Program-made: the position numbers and the translations under genes
In this document: positions 34,332-42,064 of the stretch, piece after piece
Layout: each line of letters opens with the position of its first letter
Position numbering within the stretch: position 1 is the stretch's first letter
The notes under the pieces: generated by a model
Seen by the model: only the letters and a program-made list of their open reading frames with translations
Databases searched by the model: none
What the model was told of the DNA's origin: nothing
Source: SFTJ01 sp051871515
GTDB taxonomy: Bacteria > Bacteroidota > Bacteroidia > Bacteroidales > Muribaculaceae
Length of the DNA: 48,524 nt
NCBI GenBank assembly: GCA_051871515.1
Contig: JBJECY010000048.1
Location: 1 to 48,524, forward strand
Direction of reading: 5' to 3'

Positions 34332-35576
34332 ATGATAAGTTTCAGGAAACACGTATTGGGCAACGGATTGCGTTTGCTTCATCATTACGATGCCACTACT
34401 CGCATGGTGGCGGTGAATCTGCGCTACGATGTTGGTTCACGCGACGAGGATGAACACTGCACCGGGTTGGCTCACCTTTTTGAGCACCTGATGTTCGGTG
34501 GCTCGACCAATGCGCCCGACTTCGACGGCGCTTTGCAGGCTGCCGGTGGCGTGAGCAATGCGTGGACAAGCACCGATTGCACCAATTTCTATGAGCTGTT
34601 GCCGGCGCAGAACCTTGAAACGGCGCTTTGGCTTGAGAGTGACCGTTATCTGAATCTCACTTTGAGCGACCAGAGCGTGGCTGTGCAAAAGAGTGTGGTG
34701 GTTGAGGAGTTCAACCAACGCTGTTTGGGCCGGCCCTATGGCGATTTGTCGCACCACATGATGAAATTGGCTTTCACCAAACACCCATATAGGTGGCCGG
34801 TGATTGGCATTGCGCCCAACCACATCTCGGAGGCTTCGGTTGAAGAAATACGTCAATTCTATTATAGCCACTATTCGGTTGACCGCATGGTGATGTGCAT
34901 CTCGGGCAACGTGAGCTTTGATGATGCTGTGGCAATGGCTGAGAAATGGATGGGTGATTTGCCTGCACGCCAAGTTGCAACGCGCAACATCGCTCCCGAG
35001 CCGCCACAAACTATGGCGCGGCATGCTTGTGTGCACAATCCCAATGTGCCCGACAACCTGATTGTGCGCATCTATCACATGTGTGGCGAGAACGACCCCG
35101 ACTTTGTTGCCGGCGATATGGTGAGTGATGTGCTGTCGAATGGCACATCGGCGCGTTTTCATCGCAACGTGATAATGAAAAGCGACCTTTTCATTGACCT
35201 TGATGCTGTGATTACCGGCACCGTTGACCCGGGCTTGCTTTATATCACCGGAAGATTGAGCGCAGGCGCTGATTTTGATAAGGCCAATGCTGTGATTGAT
35301 GAAGAAATTGACCGCCTCACGAGCAGCGGAGTAACGCAACTTGAGCTTGACCGTTATGCCAATAAGCATAACTGGCGCGAGATGTATGAAAACATCAGCT
35401 ACGATGCTGTGGCTGAGAAGCTTTGCAAATACGAGATGTTGGGCGATGCTATGCGCATCAACACTGAGGCGGCTAAATATGAGTCGATGTCGGTTGACCA
35501 TTTCAACCGCGTGGCGCGTAACCTGTTCCGACCGGAGAATTGCTCTACGCTGTATTATGGCCCTGATGCCCATTGA
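34332..35576 (+). CDS. M16-family (pitrilysin-like) zinc peptidase
   Basis: The 414-residue protein is an insulinase-type metallopeptidase. The inverted zinc motif HLFEH is at 48-52 (within GLAHLFEHLMFGGS), and the third zinc ligand is expected in VVVEEFNQRC near residue 128. The second half (about 165-400) is the M16_C domain, with ASVEEIRQFYYSHYSVDRMVMCISGNV at its beginning. There is no signal peptide (it begins MISFRKHVLGNGLRLLHH), so this is a cytoplasmic or non-classically located enzyme of the single-module processing-peptidase type. It stands between the cyclophilin hairpin and the porin promoter and appears to be monocistronic. Confidence 0.92.
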   Translation: MISFRKHVLGNGLRLLHHYDATTRMVAVNLRYDVGSRDEDEHCTGLAHLFEHLMFGGSTNAPDFDGALQAAGGVSNAWTSTDCTNFYELLPAQNLETALWLESDRYLNLTLSDQSVAVQKSVVVEEFNQRCLGRPYGDLSHHMMKLAFTKHPYRWPVIGIAPNHISEASVEEIRQFYYSHYSVDRMVMCISGNVSFDDAVAMAEKWMGDLPARQVATRNIAPEPPQTMARHACVHNPNVPDNLIVRIYHMCGENDPDFVAGDMVSDVLSNGTSARFHRNVIMKSDLFIDLDAVITGTVDPGLLYITGRLSAGADFDKANAVIDEEIDRLTSSGVTQLELDRYANKHNWREMYENISYDAVAEKLCKYEMLGDAMRINTEAAKYESMSVDHFNRVARNLFRPENCSTLYYGPDAH

Positions 35577-35708
35577 GGCATTGCTCGGCGGTTCCCTCTC
35601 TTACGATGTTTTTCCTGTTTTTTTATTCATTGGTGCGGCGCATTGAAGTGCGGCGGCAGCTGTCAGTGCCAAAATACTATGGCTCAATAGTTAGAAAACC
35701 ATAATAGG

Positions 35709-35740
35709 TTTGTGTGTGATAATATAATTTTGTACTTTTG
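35709..35740 (+). promoter_or_regulatory. Promoter of the putative porin gene
   Basis: TTTG at 35709-35712, a 20-bp spacer and TACTTTTG at 35733-35740 match the consensus; a second TAATTTTG overlaps just upstream (35725-35732). Transcription would start near 35747, so the porin cannot begin at the upstream in-frame start at 35712. Confidence 0.8.
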
Positions 35741-35771
35741 CACTGCACTTTTTTCATACAACAACGAGAGA

Positions 35772-37757
35772 ATGAGGAAAACAATTATATATGCAATAGT
35801 GGCAATGATGATGTTGCCGGTGACGGCGGCTTGGGCGGTTAAGCGGCAGAAGGTTGAGCCTTCTTATGCGTGGACCATCTCACAGCCGTTGGGCTTGCAT
35901 TATCCGGGCACAATCGACACCTTACAATACAACTTTTTCCGCTCGGTGATTCCCTCGCTTGTGAGCAATGCTTATGCCACAACCGGCAACTATGGCTCGC
36001 AAGGTCAGAATCAGATTTTCTTTGACAGAGAACAGCCGTCGGAGTTCTTCTTTGAAGATGCTCTCTCGGCATGGTTGCCCTCGGTGAATACTCAGGTCTA
36101 TTATAACACGCGCATTCCCATGACGCTGATGACCTACACGTTTGGCGGCAACCGTTATAGCAACCAGGACCGTTTCACCACCGAATTTTCAGGCAACGTA
36201 AACCGTGCAGTGCAAATAGGCGCTGCTGTTGACTATCTGTATAGCAAAGGCTCCTACGATGCACAAAGCGACAAAGACATCACTTGGCGTGTGTTTAGCT
36301 CATATATAGGTGACCGATATGAGATGCAGACGTTCTTCAACAAATATAACTTCCTGAACAAGGAAAGCGGCGGTATCACCGACGACCGTTACATCACCAA
36401 TCCTGCCGAGGTGCAAGGTGGAGTAACAAAGGTCGATACTAAAACCATTCCCACCAATCTTAGCAATGCCCACTCTCAGGTGTGGGGTAGTGAGTTTTAT
36501 ATGAACCATCGCTATAAGGTGGGCTATTATCGCCATTGGAACGACACGTTGCCCGATACCATCATCGCTCGCAAACATTATGTGCCGGTGACCAGTTTCA
36601 TATGGACAATGAACTATAAAAGCAACAAGCACATGTTTCTCAACGAGAGTTCAACCGATGATGCCGAATTTTTTGGCGGTGTGAATTATTTGTGCGAAAG
36701 TGGCACACGAGACATCACCAAGTATTGGCGCCTCACCAACACCATTGGCATCGACTTGCTTGAAGGTTCACGCAGCTGGGCCAAGTTTGGTTTGTCGGGC
36801 TATGCCACCTACGAGATGCGCCGTTACACAATGCCCATTGACTCGGTTACGGGGCTTGTTGATGCACAAACCACGCTCACTCCGTTGCCTGAAGGGGTGA
36901 CAATTGACCCAAAATACACCGACAACGTGGCTTGGGTGGGAGGCCAACTCACCAAGCGCAACGGCTCGTTGCTCACTTATGATGCCGATGCACGGTTTGG
37001 ACTTGTGGGCTCGGTGGTGGGCGACTTTAGCATAGTGGGCAATGTGCATACCAAGATAAAACTGTTTGGCGACTCGGTGCGCCTGAGTGCTTACGGACAT
37101 CTCAGGAACGAGGAAGCGCCGCTGTTTATGCGCAAGTTCAAGAGCAACCACTATGTTTGGAACAACGATTTTGGCAAGGTGCGCCGTTTTCGTGCCGGAG
37201 GTAAGTTGTATATTCCTCACACCAGAACGCTCATCAACGTTGGCTACGAAACGTTGCAAAACTATGTGTTCTTCAACACGGCAGGCGTGCCTGAACAAGC
37301 CAGCGAGGCCGTGCATGTGCTCAATGCCACCGTTGACCAACGCCTGAATGCAGGCATCTTGAACTGGGATAACACGGTGACGTATCAAACCACCTCGCAT
37401 GAGGATGTTCTTGCCTTGCCTAAGCTGGCAGTATATAGCAATCTCTATTTGAAATTCGCTGTTGCAGGCGTGCTACACGTGCAACTTGGCGTTGATTGCA
37501 ACTATTACACCAAGTATTATGCTCCCGCCTATAATCCTGCCACCATGTCGTTTCACAATCAGCAGGATTTGAAGTGCGGCAATTTTGCCTTTATGAACGC
37601 GTATGCCAACATGAAGTTAAAGAAAACTCGCTTCTTTGTGGCATTTACGCATTTCAACCAGGGTATGTTTGGCGGCGACAATTATTTCTCAACGCCTCAT
37701 TATCCGCTCAATCCTCGCCGATTGCAGATGGGACTCTCGGTTGACTTCACTAATTGA
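35772..37757 (+). CDS. Putative porin (Bacteroidetes outer-membrane barrel)
   Basis: The 661-residue protein has a signal peptide (MRKTIIYAIVAMMMLPVTAAWA) and the character of the Bacteroidetes 'putative porin' family: an N-terminal conserved block (SYAWTISQPLGLHYPGTIDTL), FFFEDALSAWLPSVNTQVYYNT, and then many amphipathic strands rich in Tyr/Phe (for example VYYNTRIPMTLMTYTFGGN) through to a C-terminal Phe-containing strand (LQMGLSVDFTN). It should form an outer-membrane pore of unknown substrate. The start at ATG 35772 is fixed by the promoter at 35709-35740 and by the signal peptide. A weak hairpin at 37761-37797 separates it from the next gene. Confidence 0.85.
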   Translation: MRKTIIYAIVAMMMLPVTAAWAVKRQKVEPSYAWTISQPLGLHYPGTIDTLQYNFFRSVIPSLVSNAYATTGNYGSQGQNQIFFDREQPSEFFFEDALSAWLPSVNTQVYYNTRIPMTLMTYTFGGNRYSNQDRFTTEFSGNVNRAVQIGAAVDYLYSKGSYDAQSDKDITWRVFSSYIGDRYEMQTFFNKYNFLNKESGGITDDRYITNPAEVQGGVTKVDTKTIPTNLSNAHSQVWGSEFYMNHRYKVGYYRHWNDTLPDTIIARKHYVPVTSFIWTMNYKSNKHMFLNESSTDDAEFFGGVNYLCESGTRDITKYWRLTNTIGIDLLEGSRSWAKFGLSGYATYEMRRYTMPIDSVTGLVDAQTTLTPLPEGVTIDPKYTDNVAWVGGQLTKRNGSLLTYDADARFGLVGSVVGDFSIVGNVHTKIKLFGDSVRLSAYGHLRNEEAPLFMRKFKSNHYVWNNDFGKVRRFRAGGKLYIPHTRTLINVGYETLQNYVFFNTAGVPEQASEAVHVLNATVDQRLNAGILNWDNTVTYQTTSHEDVLALPKLAVYSNLYLKFAVAGVLHVQLGVDCNYYTKYYAPAYNPATMSFHNQQDLKCGNFAFMNAYANMKLKKTRFFVAFTHFNQGMFGGDNYFSTPHYPLNPRRLQMGLSVDFTN

Positions 37758-37760
37758 TTT

Positions 37761-37797
37761 AATGCCCTGACTAATGCATAAAAGTTAGTGCGGCATT
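37761..37797 (+). terminator. Imperfect hairpin after the porin gene
   Basis: AATGCC...ACTAA (37761-37774) pairs with TTAGT..GGCATT (37785-37797) across an uneven internal loop. There is no T-run, so it may attenuate rather than stop transcription into the next gene. Confidence 0.4.
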
Positions 37798-37828
37798 GTC
37801 AACGATTGCTCGTTATTTATTCACTCCA

Positions 37829-38680
37829 ATGAAAAATTATTACACAATGTTTAAGCAAAGAGAAATGCCCAAAAAAGGTAGGCCCATGGCGTATGTGGTG
37901 CTGTTGGTGCTTGTGATAGTGGCAATGGTGAGCTTGCGCAAGTGCGCTGCCGGTGGCGGCTCGCACGTTAGCCGCATTGAGAAAAGCGGTGGCGACACCA
38001 TTGATGTGGCAATTGAATATTCTCCGGCAATGTGCTATACCTACGCCGACACTTTAGGCGGTTTCAACTACGATTTGCTTAGGCTAATCTCGCAGCGCGA
38101 GCATCTGCCAATGAAGTTTCATCTGGTGGTGACGCTGCAAAATGCTTTGCAAGACCTTTATGACGGCAGGGTAGATGTGCTTGTGGCGCAGTTCCCCGTC
38201 ACTAAGGAAAACCGCACTCACTTGCTTTTCACTGACCAAGTTTACATTGACAGGCAGGTGCTTGTGCAGCTAAAAGACACTGACGGTGCCGTGGCTGTGA
38301 AAACCCAGCTCGATTTGGCTGGCGACACGGTGCACGTGGTGAAAGGTTCGCCCATGAGAGAACGCATTTTGAATCTCAGCAACGAGATTGGCGATTCAAT
38401 ATATGTGAAAGAAGAGCCGCTTTATGGTCCTGAGCAGCTGTTTCTGCAAGTTGCCACCGGCGAAATTCGTTATGCTGTGATAAACCGGCGCATAGCTGCT
38501 GATATGGTACAACGGTATCCCAATGTTGACATCTCAACCTCAATAAGCTTCTCGCAGATACAGGCATGGGCACTCTCAAAGCATCAGCCGCAACTGCAGA
38601 GCAAATTCAATGCTTGGATAAAAGCGGTTAAGGAAACGCCGCAATACGATGCCCTGCTTGACCGCTATATGATGAAATAA
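37829..38680 (+). CDS. Membrane-anchored solute-binding (SBP_bac_3-like) domain protein
   Basis: The protein of about 283 residues has one N-terminal membrane helix (about 20-38, AYVVLLVLVIVAMVSL) and a periplasmic binding-protein fold of family 3, the amino-acid-type SBP: AIEYSPAMCYTYADTLGGFNYDLLRLIS, LQDLYDGRVDVLVAQFPVTKENR, and LFTDQVYIDRQVLVQL. The same fold forms the N-terminal half of the lytic transglycosylase MltF, but there is no transglycosylase domain here and no ABC transporter genes nearby, so it is probably a sensor or regulator of periplasmic processes. I take ATG 37829; a TTG at 37796 and an ATG nearer the helix (37847) are alternatives. Confidence 0.75.
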   Translation: MKNYYTMFKQREMPKKGRPMAYVVLLVLVIVAMVSLRKCAAGGGSHVSRIEKSGGDTIDVAIEYSPAMCYTYADTLGGFNYDLLRLISQREHLPMKFHLVVTLQNALQDLYDGRVDVLVAQFPVTKENRTHLLFTDQVYIDRQVLVQLKDTDGAVAVKTQLDLAGDTVHVVKGSPMRERILNLSNEIGDSIYVKEEPLYGPEQLFLQVATGEIRYAVINRRIAADMVQRYPNVDISTSISFSQIQAWALSKHQPQLQSKFNAWIKAVKETPQYDALLDRYMMK

Positions 38681-38706
38681 TACTTTTATAGATTATAGAA
38701 AATAGA

Positions 38707-38756
38707 TTAGGTAGGGAAGTGAAAGTCGGTTAAAATACGTTCGTTTCCCTACCTAA
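38707..38756. terminator. Bidirectional hairpin between convergent genes
   Basis: A 12-bp perfect inverted repeat (TTAGGTAGGGAA at 38707-38718; complement at 38745-38756) with a 26-nt loop lies between the plus-strand binding protein gene and the minus-strand secreted protein gene, about 27 nt from each stop. It has no clear T-run, but the position suits a shared terminator. Confidence 0.55.
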
Positions 38757-38784
38757 ATATAATGGATTTAATCTATAACGATTT

Positions 38785-39189
38785 CTACATTATCGAAGAA
38801 GACTTTGCATTTTTAAAAATATGTGCGAAATCATCTTCTATCATGAATAGAACGCAATTCATATCATCAGAATAATCTAAAATGATGCCGAATTGTTTGC
38901 CATCACTTATTTTATCTACTAAAGCGTTACACTTGATTTGGAATCCTTTTTGAGAATCTAATGGTAGGTAGCAATGGGTTGAATAATTTTCAACAAACTC
39001 GGTTATTGAAATGTCTTTATCCATGTTACTCTCAATTCTCATAACACCATCAACGATGTAAACTTTACCTTTTGGCTGTGAAATTTCCGTCCAGTTCCAT
39101 GAATTAGAGTCAAATGTATCAATTTGTTGACTATGAGATGCAAAAGAAATTGCAATAGCGCATAAAAGGCACAAAGATAATCTCTTCAT
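38785..39189 (-). CDS. Small secreted protein of unknown function
   Basis: The 134-residue protein has a signal peptide (MKRLSLCLLCAIAISFASHSQQ) and a mature part of about 112 residues with alternating strands (KGKVYIVDGVMRIES, KQFGIILDYSDDMNCVLFMIEDD), which looks like a truncated beta-sandwich (concanavalin/DUF1080-like fold, a guess from pattern only). It is more AT-rich than its neighbours and uses AAA, AAT and TTT codons freely. It ends abruptly (KSSSIM), so it may have lost its C-terminal part. No consensus promoter is visible upstream; the HTH gene lies about 170 bp further on the same strand. Confidence 0.6.
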   Translation of the reverse strand: MKRLSLCLLCAIAISFASHSQQIDTFDSNSWNWTEISQPKGKVYIVDGVMRIESNMDKDISITEFVENYSTHCYLPLDSQKGFQIKCNALVDKISDGKQFGIILDYSDDMNCVLFMIEDDFAHIFKNAKSSSIM

Positions 39190-39360
39190 ATTATTAAAAT
39201 TTTTCAGTTTATTTTTGTCCCAACCTTGATTGGAATTATTTCATCAAAGTACTGTTTTTCGGTTGTCGTTGGCATAGATGCGCGTGTTTACATGTTCGTA
39301 TCCTGGATATGAACATTCTATAGAAACAAATAAACAAGGAGATATGTGTTGTGTAAAGGG

Positions 39361-39645
39361 CTACGGTTGTGTTGTGTTTTCGTCATAGTCTTTGAAGTAA
39401 AGTGCAAAGAAATTTCTATTTAACACCTGGCTTATGCGTAAAAGTAGATTCGTATCGATGTCTTGTTTGTGAAAGATTCTATAAATATTTGTTCTGTCGC
39501 AATTAATTTTCCTTGCAAGCCAACTAACACTGCGTTCTTGGCGACACAGTTCATTTTCTATTAGATAACGCCCACGCATATATGCGTGAGAACCATCATG
39601 CCATCCTTGTGTACTGTTTTTGAATTTCCTATGTTCTCGACTCAC
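39361..39645 (-). CDS. Small XRE-like helix-turn-helix regulator
   Basis: The 94-residue protein has a basic N-terminal segment (MSREHRKFKNSTQGWHDGSH) and a helix-turn-helix of the XRE type at about 39-85: RSVSWLARKINCDRTNIYRIFHKQDIDTNLLLRISQVLNRNFF. Many small Bacteroidetes regulators have this layout. Its promoter (39706-39713) is followed at the start of transcription by the inverted repeat ATTAGAGtttagCTCTAAT (39681-39699), which suggests that it represses itself. Like the secreted-protein gene downstream it is AT-rich, and the two may form a small acquired unit. Confidence 0.72.
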   Translation of the reverse strand: MSREHRKFKNSTQGWHDGSHAYMRGRYLIENELCRQERSVSWLARKINCDRTNIYRIFHKQDIDTNLLLRISQVLNRNFFALYFKDYDENTTQP

Positions 39646-39680
39646 AAGATAAGCATAACGCTCAAAATAACATGTAGTGT

Positions 39681-39699
39681 ATTAGAGTTTAGCTCTAAT
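39681..39699 (-). promoter_or_regulatory. Candidate operator of the HTH regulator
   Basis: ATTAGAG-tttag-CTCTAAT is a perfect 7-bp inverted repeat with a 5-bp spacer (12-bp centre-to-centre). It lies immediately downstream of the -7 element, covering the predicted transcription start, the usual place for a repressor to block its own promoter. Confidence 0.5.
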
Positions 39700-39705
39700 C
39701 CATTA

Positions 39706-39713
39706 CAAATATA
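39706..39713 (-). promoter_or_regulatory. -7 element of the HTH gene promoter
   Basis: TATATTTG on the minus strand (39713-39706). The -33 region is T-rich (TTTTC at about the right distance) but not exact. Confidence 0.55.
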
Positions 39714-39757
39714 AAAATAATTTAGATAATTGAAAAACGAATATGTATGTAGCTTGG

Positions 39758-39961
39758 TTATTCTTCGTCGCTGAGTTGGGCGAGTATCTTTTTTAGCTCC
39801 TCGTCGGTTTTAGTGAGTTTCTCGCGGCAGATGGTGAGCAGATGCAGCGAGCGCGATGTGAGTGTTGAGAGGTCGTCGATTGAGCATTGGTTGTTTTGCA
39901 TCTTAGCGATTATCTCTTCAAGCTCTTTGATGGCGTTGTTATAGGTGATGTTGTTGTCCAT
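39758..39961 (-). CDS. xseB: Exodeoxyribonuclease VII small subunit
   Basis: The 67-residue helical protein contains the XseB pattern: YNNAIKELEEIIAKMQNNQCSIDDLSTLTSRSLHLLTICREKL. It coats the large subunit XseA to form exonuclease VII, which degrades single-stranded DNA. It starts 15 bp after xseA on the same strand, and its length is typical of the family. Confidence 0.92.
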   Translation of the reverse strand: MDNNITYNNAIKELEEIIAKMQNNQCSIDDLSTLTSRSLHLLTICREKLTKTDEELKKILAQLSDEE

Positions 39962-39976
39962 TATGATGTGATTTGT

Positions 39977-41290
39977 TTATTTGTTAACTGTTGATGTCAC
40001 TTTGCCCTCTTTGAAGTGGGTCACCATCTGGTCGCCGGGCTGCAGTTGCGCGGCATTGGTGACGGCGTGGCCGTTGACGGTGGTGATTGAGTAGCCGCGG
40101 TTGAGTATGTTTTGTGGCGATAGCAGGTTCACCTTGTCGGTGAGGTTGCTCAGCCTCATGTTTTCTTGTTTTATGCATTGTGCCGATGCTGTTGCCAGGT
40201 TTCTGGCGAAGTTGTTCAGTTGCATGTGGGCGGTGGCAATGCGCGATGATATGATGGTGGGTATCTGCTGCATGAAGTGGGTGAGCTGCATGTTGCTGCG
40301 CTCCACAATGTTGCGTGCCAAGATAGGGAGGTTGTCAGCGATGAAGCTGAGGTGCTGTTTTTCCTCGCTAAGGGTGTTGTTAACCAGCGTGGCGATGGCC
40401 GTTTGCAATTCGTTGATGTTGAGCAAGCTGTTGTGACAGCGGTCAATGAGCCATTCGGCGGCTGCGGTGGGTGTTTTCACGCACACTGCTGCCACATAGT
40501 CAATCACGGTGACGTCGCGCTCATGGCCTATGCCGGTAATCACTGGCAGATTGCAGTTTGCCACGTTCATTGCCAAGTCGTAGTTGTCAAATGAGTTGAG
40601 GTCGGTGGTGGCTCCGCCGCCGCGTATGATAACAACCAGGTCAAAGAGATGCAGGTGGTTATTGATGCGCTCAAGTGCATTAATCACTGATGGGGCAGTG
40701 TTTTGCCCTTGCATAGTGGCAGCAAAGAGGCATGTATAAAACTTTATGCCAAAGGGGTTGTTGTGCAGTTGGTTGCAGAAGTCGCCATAACCGGCAGCGC
40801 CGTTTGCCGATATTACTGCTATGCGCTGCGGCGTTAAGGGCAAAGGCAGTTGTTTGTTCATGTCAATCACGCCTTCGCGGCTCAGCCGATTGAGTATTTC
40901 GCGGCGTATGCGTTGCATGTCGCCAAGGGTGTATTCGGGGTATATGTCGGTGATATTGAGCGAAAGCCCGTATTGCTGACTCATGTTGACTGATGCGTTG
41001 AGCATCACCTTCATGCCGTTGGCAAGGTCCTGACCTGTGGTAGTGCTGAATTTGCTGAGTATGTGAAAGAGCGAGTTTTGCCAGATGGTGGCTCTTGCGG
41101 TTGCCACGGTGTTGCCCGCCGAGTCTTTTTCAAGCAGTTGCATGTAGCCGTGGCGGCTTATGCGCAAGTCGCTAATCTCAGCCACTATCCATTGGCTTTG
41201 CAGCGCTGGCTGCGTCATTATCACCTGCTTGAGCTGAGTGAGAAATGCGTAGAGCGATATTCCTTGGGTTTCTTGTGGAGCTTTTTCCAT
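39977..41290 (-). CDS. xseA: Exodeoxyribonuclease VII large subunit
   Basis: The 437-residue catalytic subunit begins with an OB-fold (SLYAFLTQLKQVIMTQPALQSQWIVAEISDLRISRHGYMQLLEKD) and has the catalytic domain with AVISANGAAGYGDFCNQL, the metal-binding-region motif IIRGGGATTDLNSFDNYDLA and ITGIGHERDVTVIDYVA, then a long coiled-coil segment (about 290-400) that binds XseB subunits, and the closing RGYSITTVNGHAVTNAAQLQPGD. Everything expected is present. It lies 28 bp downstream of the DUF3256-like gene, so the order DUF3256-xseA-xseB is probably one operon. Confidence 0.96.
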   Translation of the reverse strand: MEKAPQETQGISLYAFLTQLKQVIMTQPALQSQWIVAEISDLRISRHGYMQLLEKDSAGNTVATARATIWQNSLFHILSKFSTTTGQDLANGMKVMLNASVNMSQQYGLSLNITDIYPEYTLGDMQRIRREILNRLSREGVIDMNKQLPLPLTPQRIAVISANGAAGYGDFCNQLHNNPFGIKFYTCLFAATMQGQNTAPSVINALERINNHLHLFDLVVIIRGGGATTDLNSFDNYDLAMNVANCNLPVITGIGHERDVTVIDYVAAVCVKTPTAAAEWLIDRCHNSLLNINELQTAIATLVNNTLSEEKQHLSFIADNLPILARNIVERSNMQLTHFMQQIPTIISSRIATAHMQLNNFARNLATASAQCIKQENMRLSNLTDKVNLLSPQNILNRGYSITTVNGHAVTNAAQLQPGDQMVTHFKEGKVTSTVNK

Positions 41291-41318
41291 TGGAATGATG
41301 TTGCGGGCTATGGGCGCG

Positions 41319-41984
41319 TTATTGCTTGACGAGTTTAAACTTCATGTTGTTGCGTTGCCGCTGATAGGTAAGAGATGTGCGCAGAAATGGTTTCACCTTT
41401 GCCCAATCTTCGGCGCTGAGAAATTGCTCAAGGCCGAGGCGTGCCGTGATGATGGTGGCATTGTCACTGCCTGTGGCAATCTCATAAGAGATGATGGGAA
41501 ATTTCACTAACTCGTTGATTGTCGCCAAGTCGCTTTTTGCGGTGTTTGGCATTACGAAATCGTTGATTGTAGGTTCAGTGAAAATGTTCTTCTTCTTCAG
41601 CAGATTCCAGTGGGTGTCGTAAAACGCTATTTGACTGTCGGGGGCGGGGAGCAAAGTGGTTTTCACCACAGCCACCACCGAGTCTTTGCCTTGCACTGTC
41701 TCATAGAGCATCATGTCAATCTTGGTTGCATCAGTGAGTTGCAGCGAGATGCTGTTGTCTGTCACGTCAATAAGCTGTGAGGTGGTGCTTTCGCTTGAGA
41801 GCAGATTGTTGGCTGCCACTTTGTTACCCATGTCGAAGTAGTCGAGCATATCAAGGCGCGTGCGTGAAGGCAATATCAGTAATATATTGTCGGGCTCTGA
41901 TGAGAATAGCTCACGAATGGTTTTGGCTTCGCAGAGTTGTGCGAAGCCAAGGCAAGTTATCAGTATTGGGAGTAGTAATCGCAT
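41319..41984 (-). CDS. DUF3256-like secreted protein
   Basis: The 221-residue protein has a signal peptide (MRLLLPILITCLGFAQLCEA) and then the pattern I know from the Bacteroidales DUF3256 family: ELFSSEPDNILLILPSRTRLDMLDYFDMGNKVAANNL, a repeated beta-rich core (SISLQLTDATKIDMMLYET), LLPAPDSQIAFYDTHW and a C-terminal segment ending FKLVKQ. The function is unknown; it is probably periplasmic. It lies upstream of xseA on the same strand, with a gap of 80 bp back to the DEAD-box gene and no consensus promoter seen, so it may be read through from there. Confidence 0.75.
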   Translation of the reverse strand: MRLLLPILITCLGFAQLCEAKTIRELFSSEPDNILLILPSRTRLDMLDYFDMGNKVAANNLLSSESTTSQLIDVTDNSISLQLTDATKIDMMLYETVQGKDSVVAVVKTTLLPAPDSQIAFYDTHWNLLKKKNIFTEPTINDFVMPNTAKSDLATINELVKFPIISYEIATGSDNATIITARLGLEQFLSAEDWAKVKPFLRTSLTYQRQRNNMKFKLVKQ

Positions 41985-42064
41985 ATAATAAAAAGGGTTT
42001 TCCCTGAAAAATTGTTGGTTTCACTAATTTGTTGACGTGAAGTTACACAATTTGTGAGGAATAA

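Noticed and set aside
34437..35573. A 378-codon frame opposite the M16 peptidase, and similar long frames opposite the carboxyltransferase, nqrA and sprA.
   Set aside because: They are antisense shadows, rich in His/Ala/Val, with no signal, motif or promoter.
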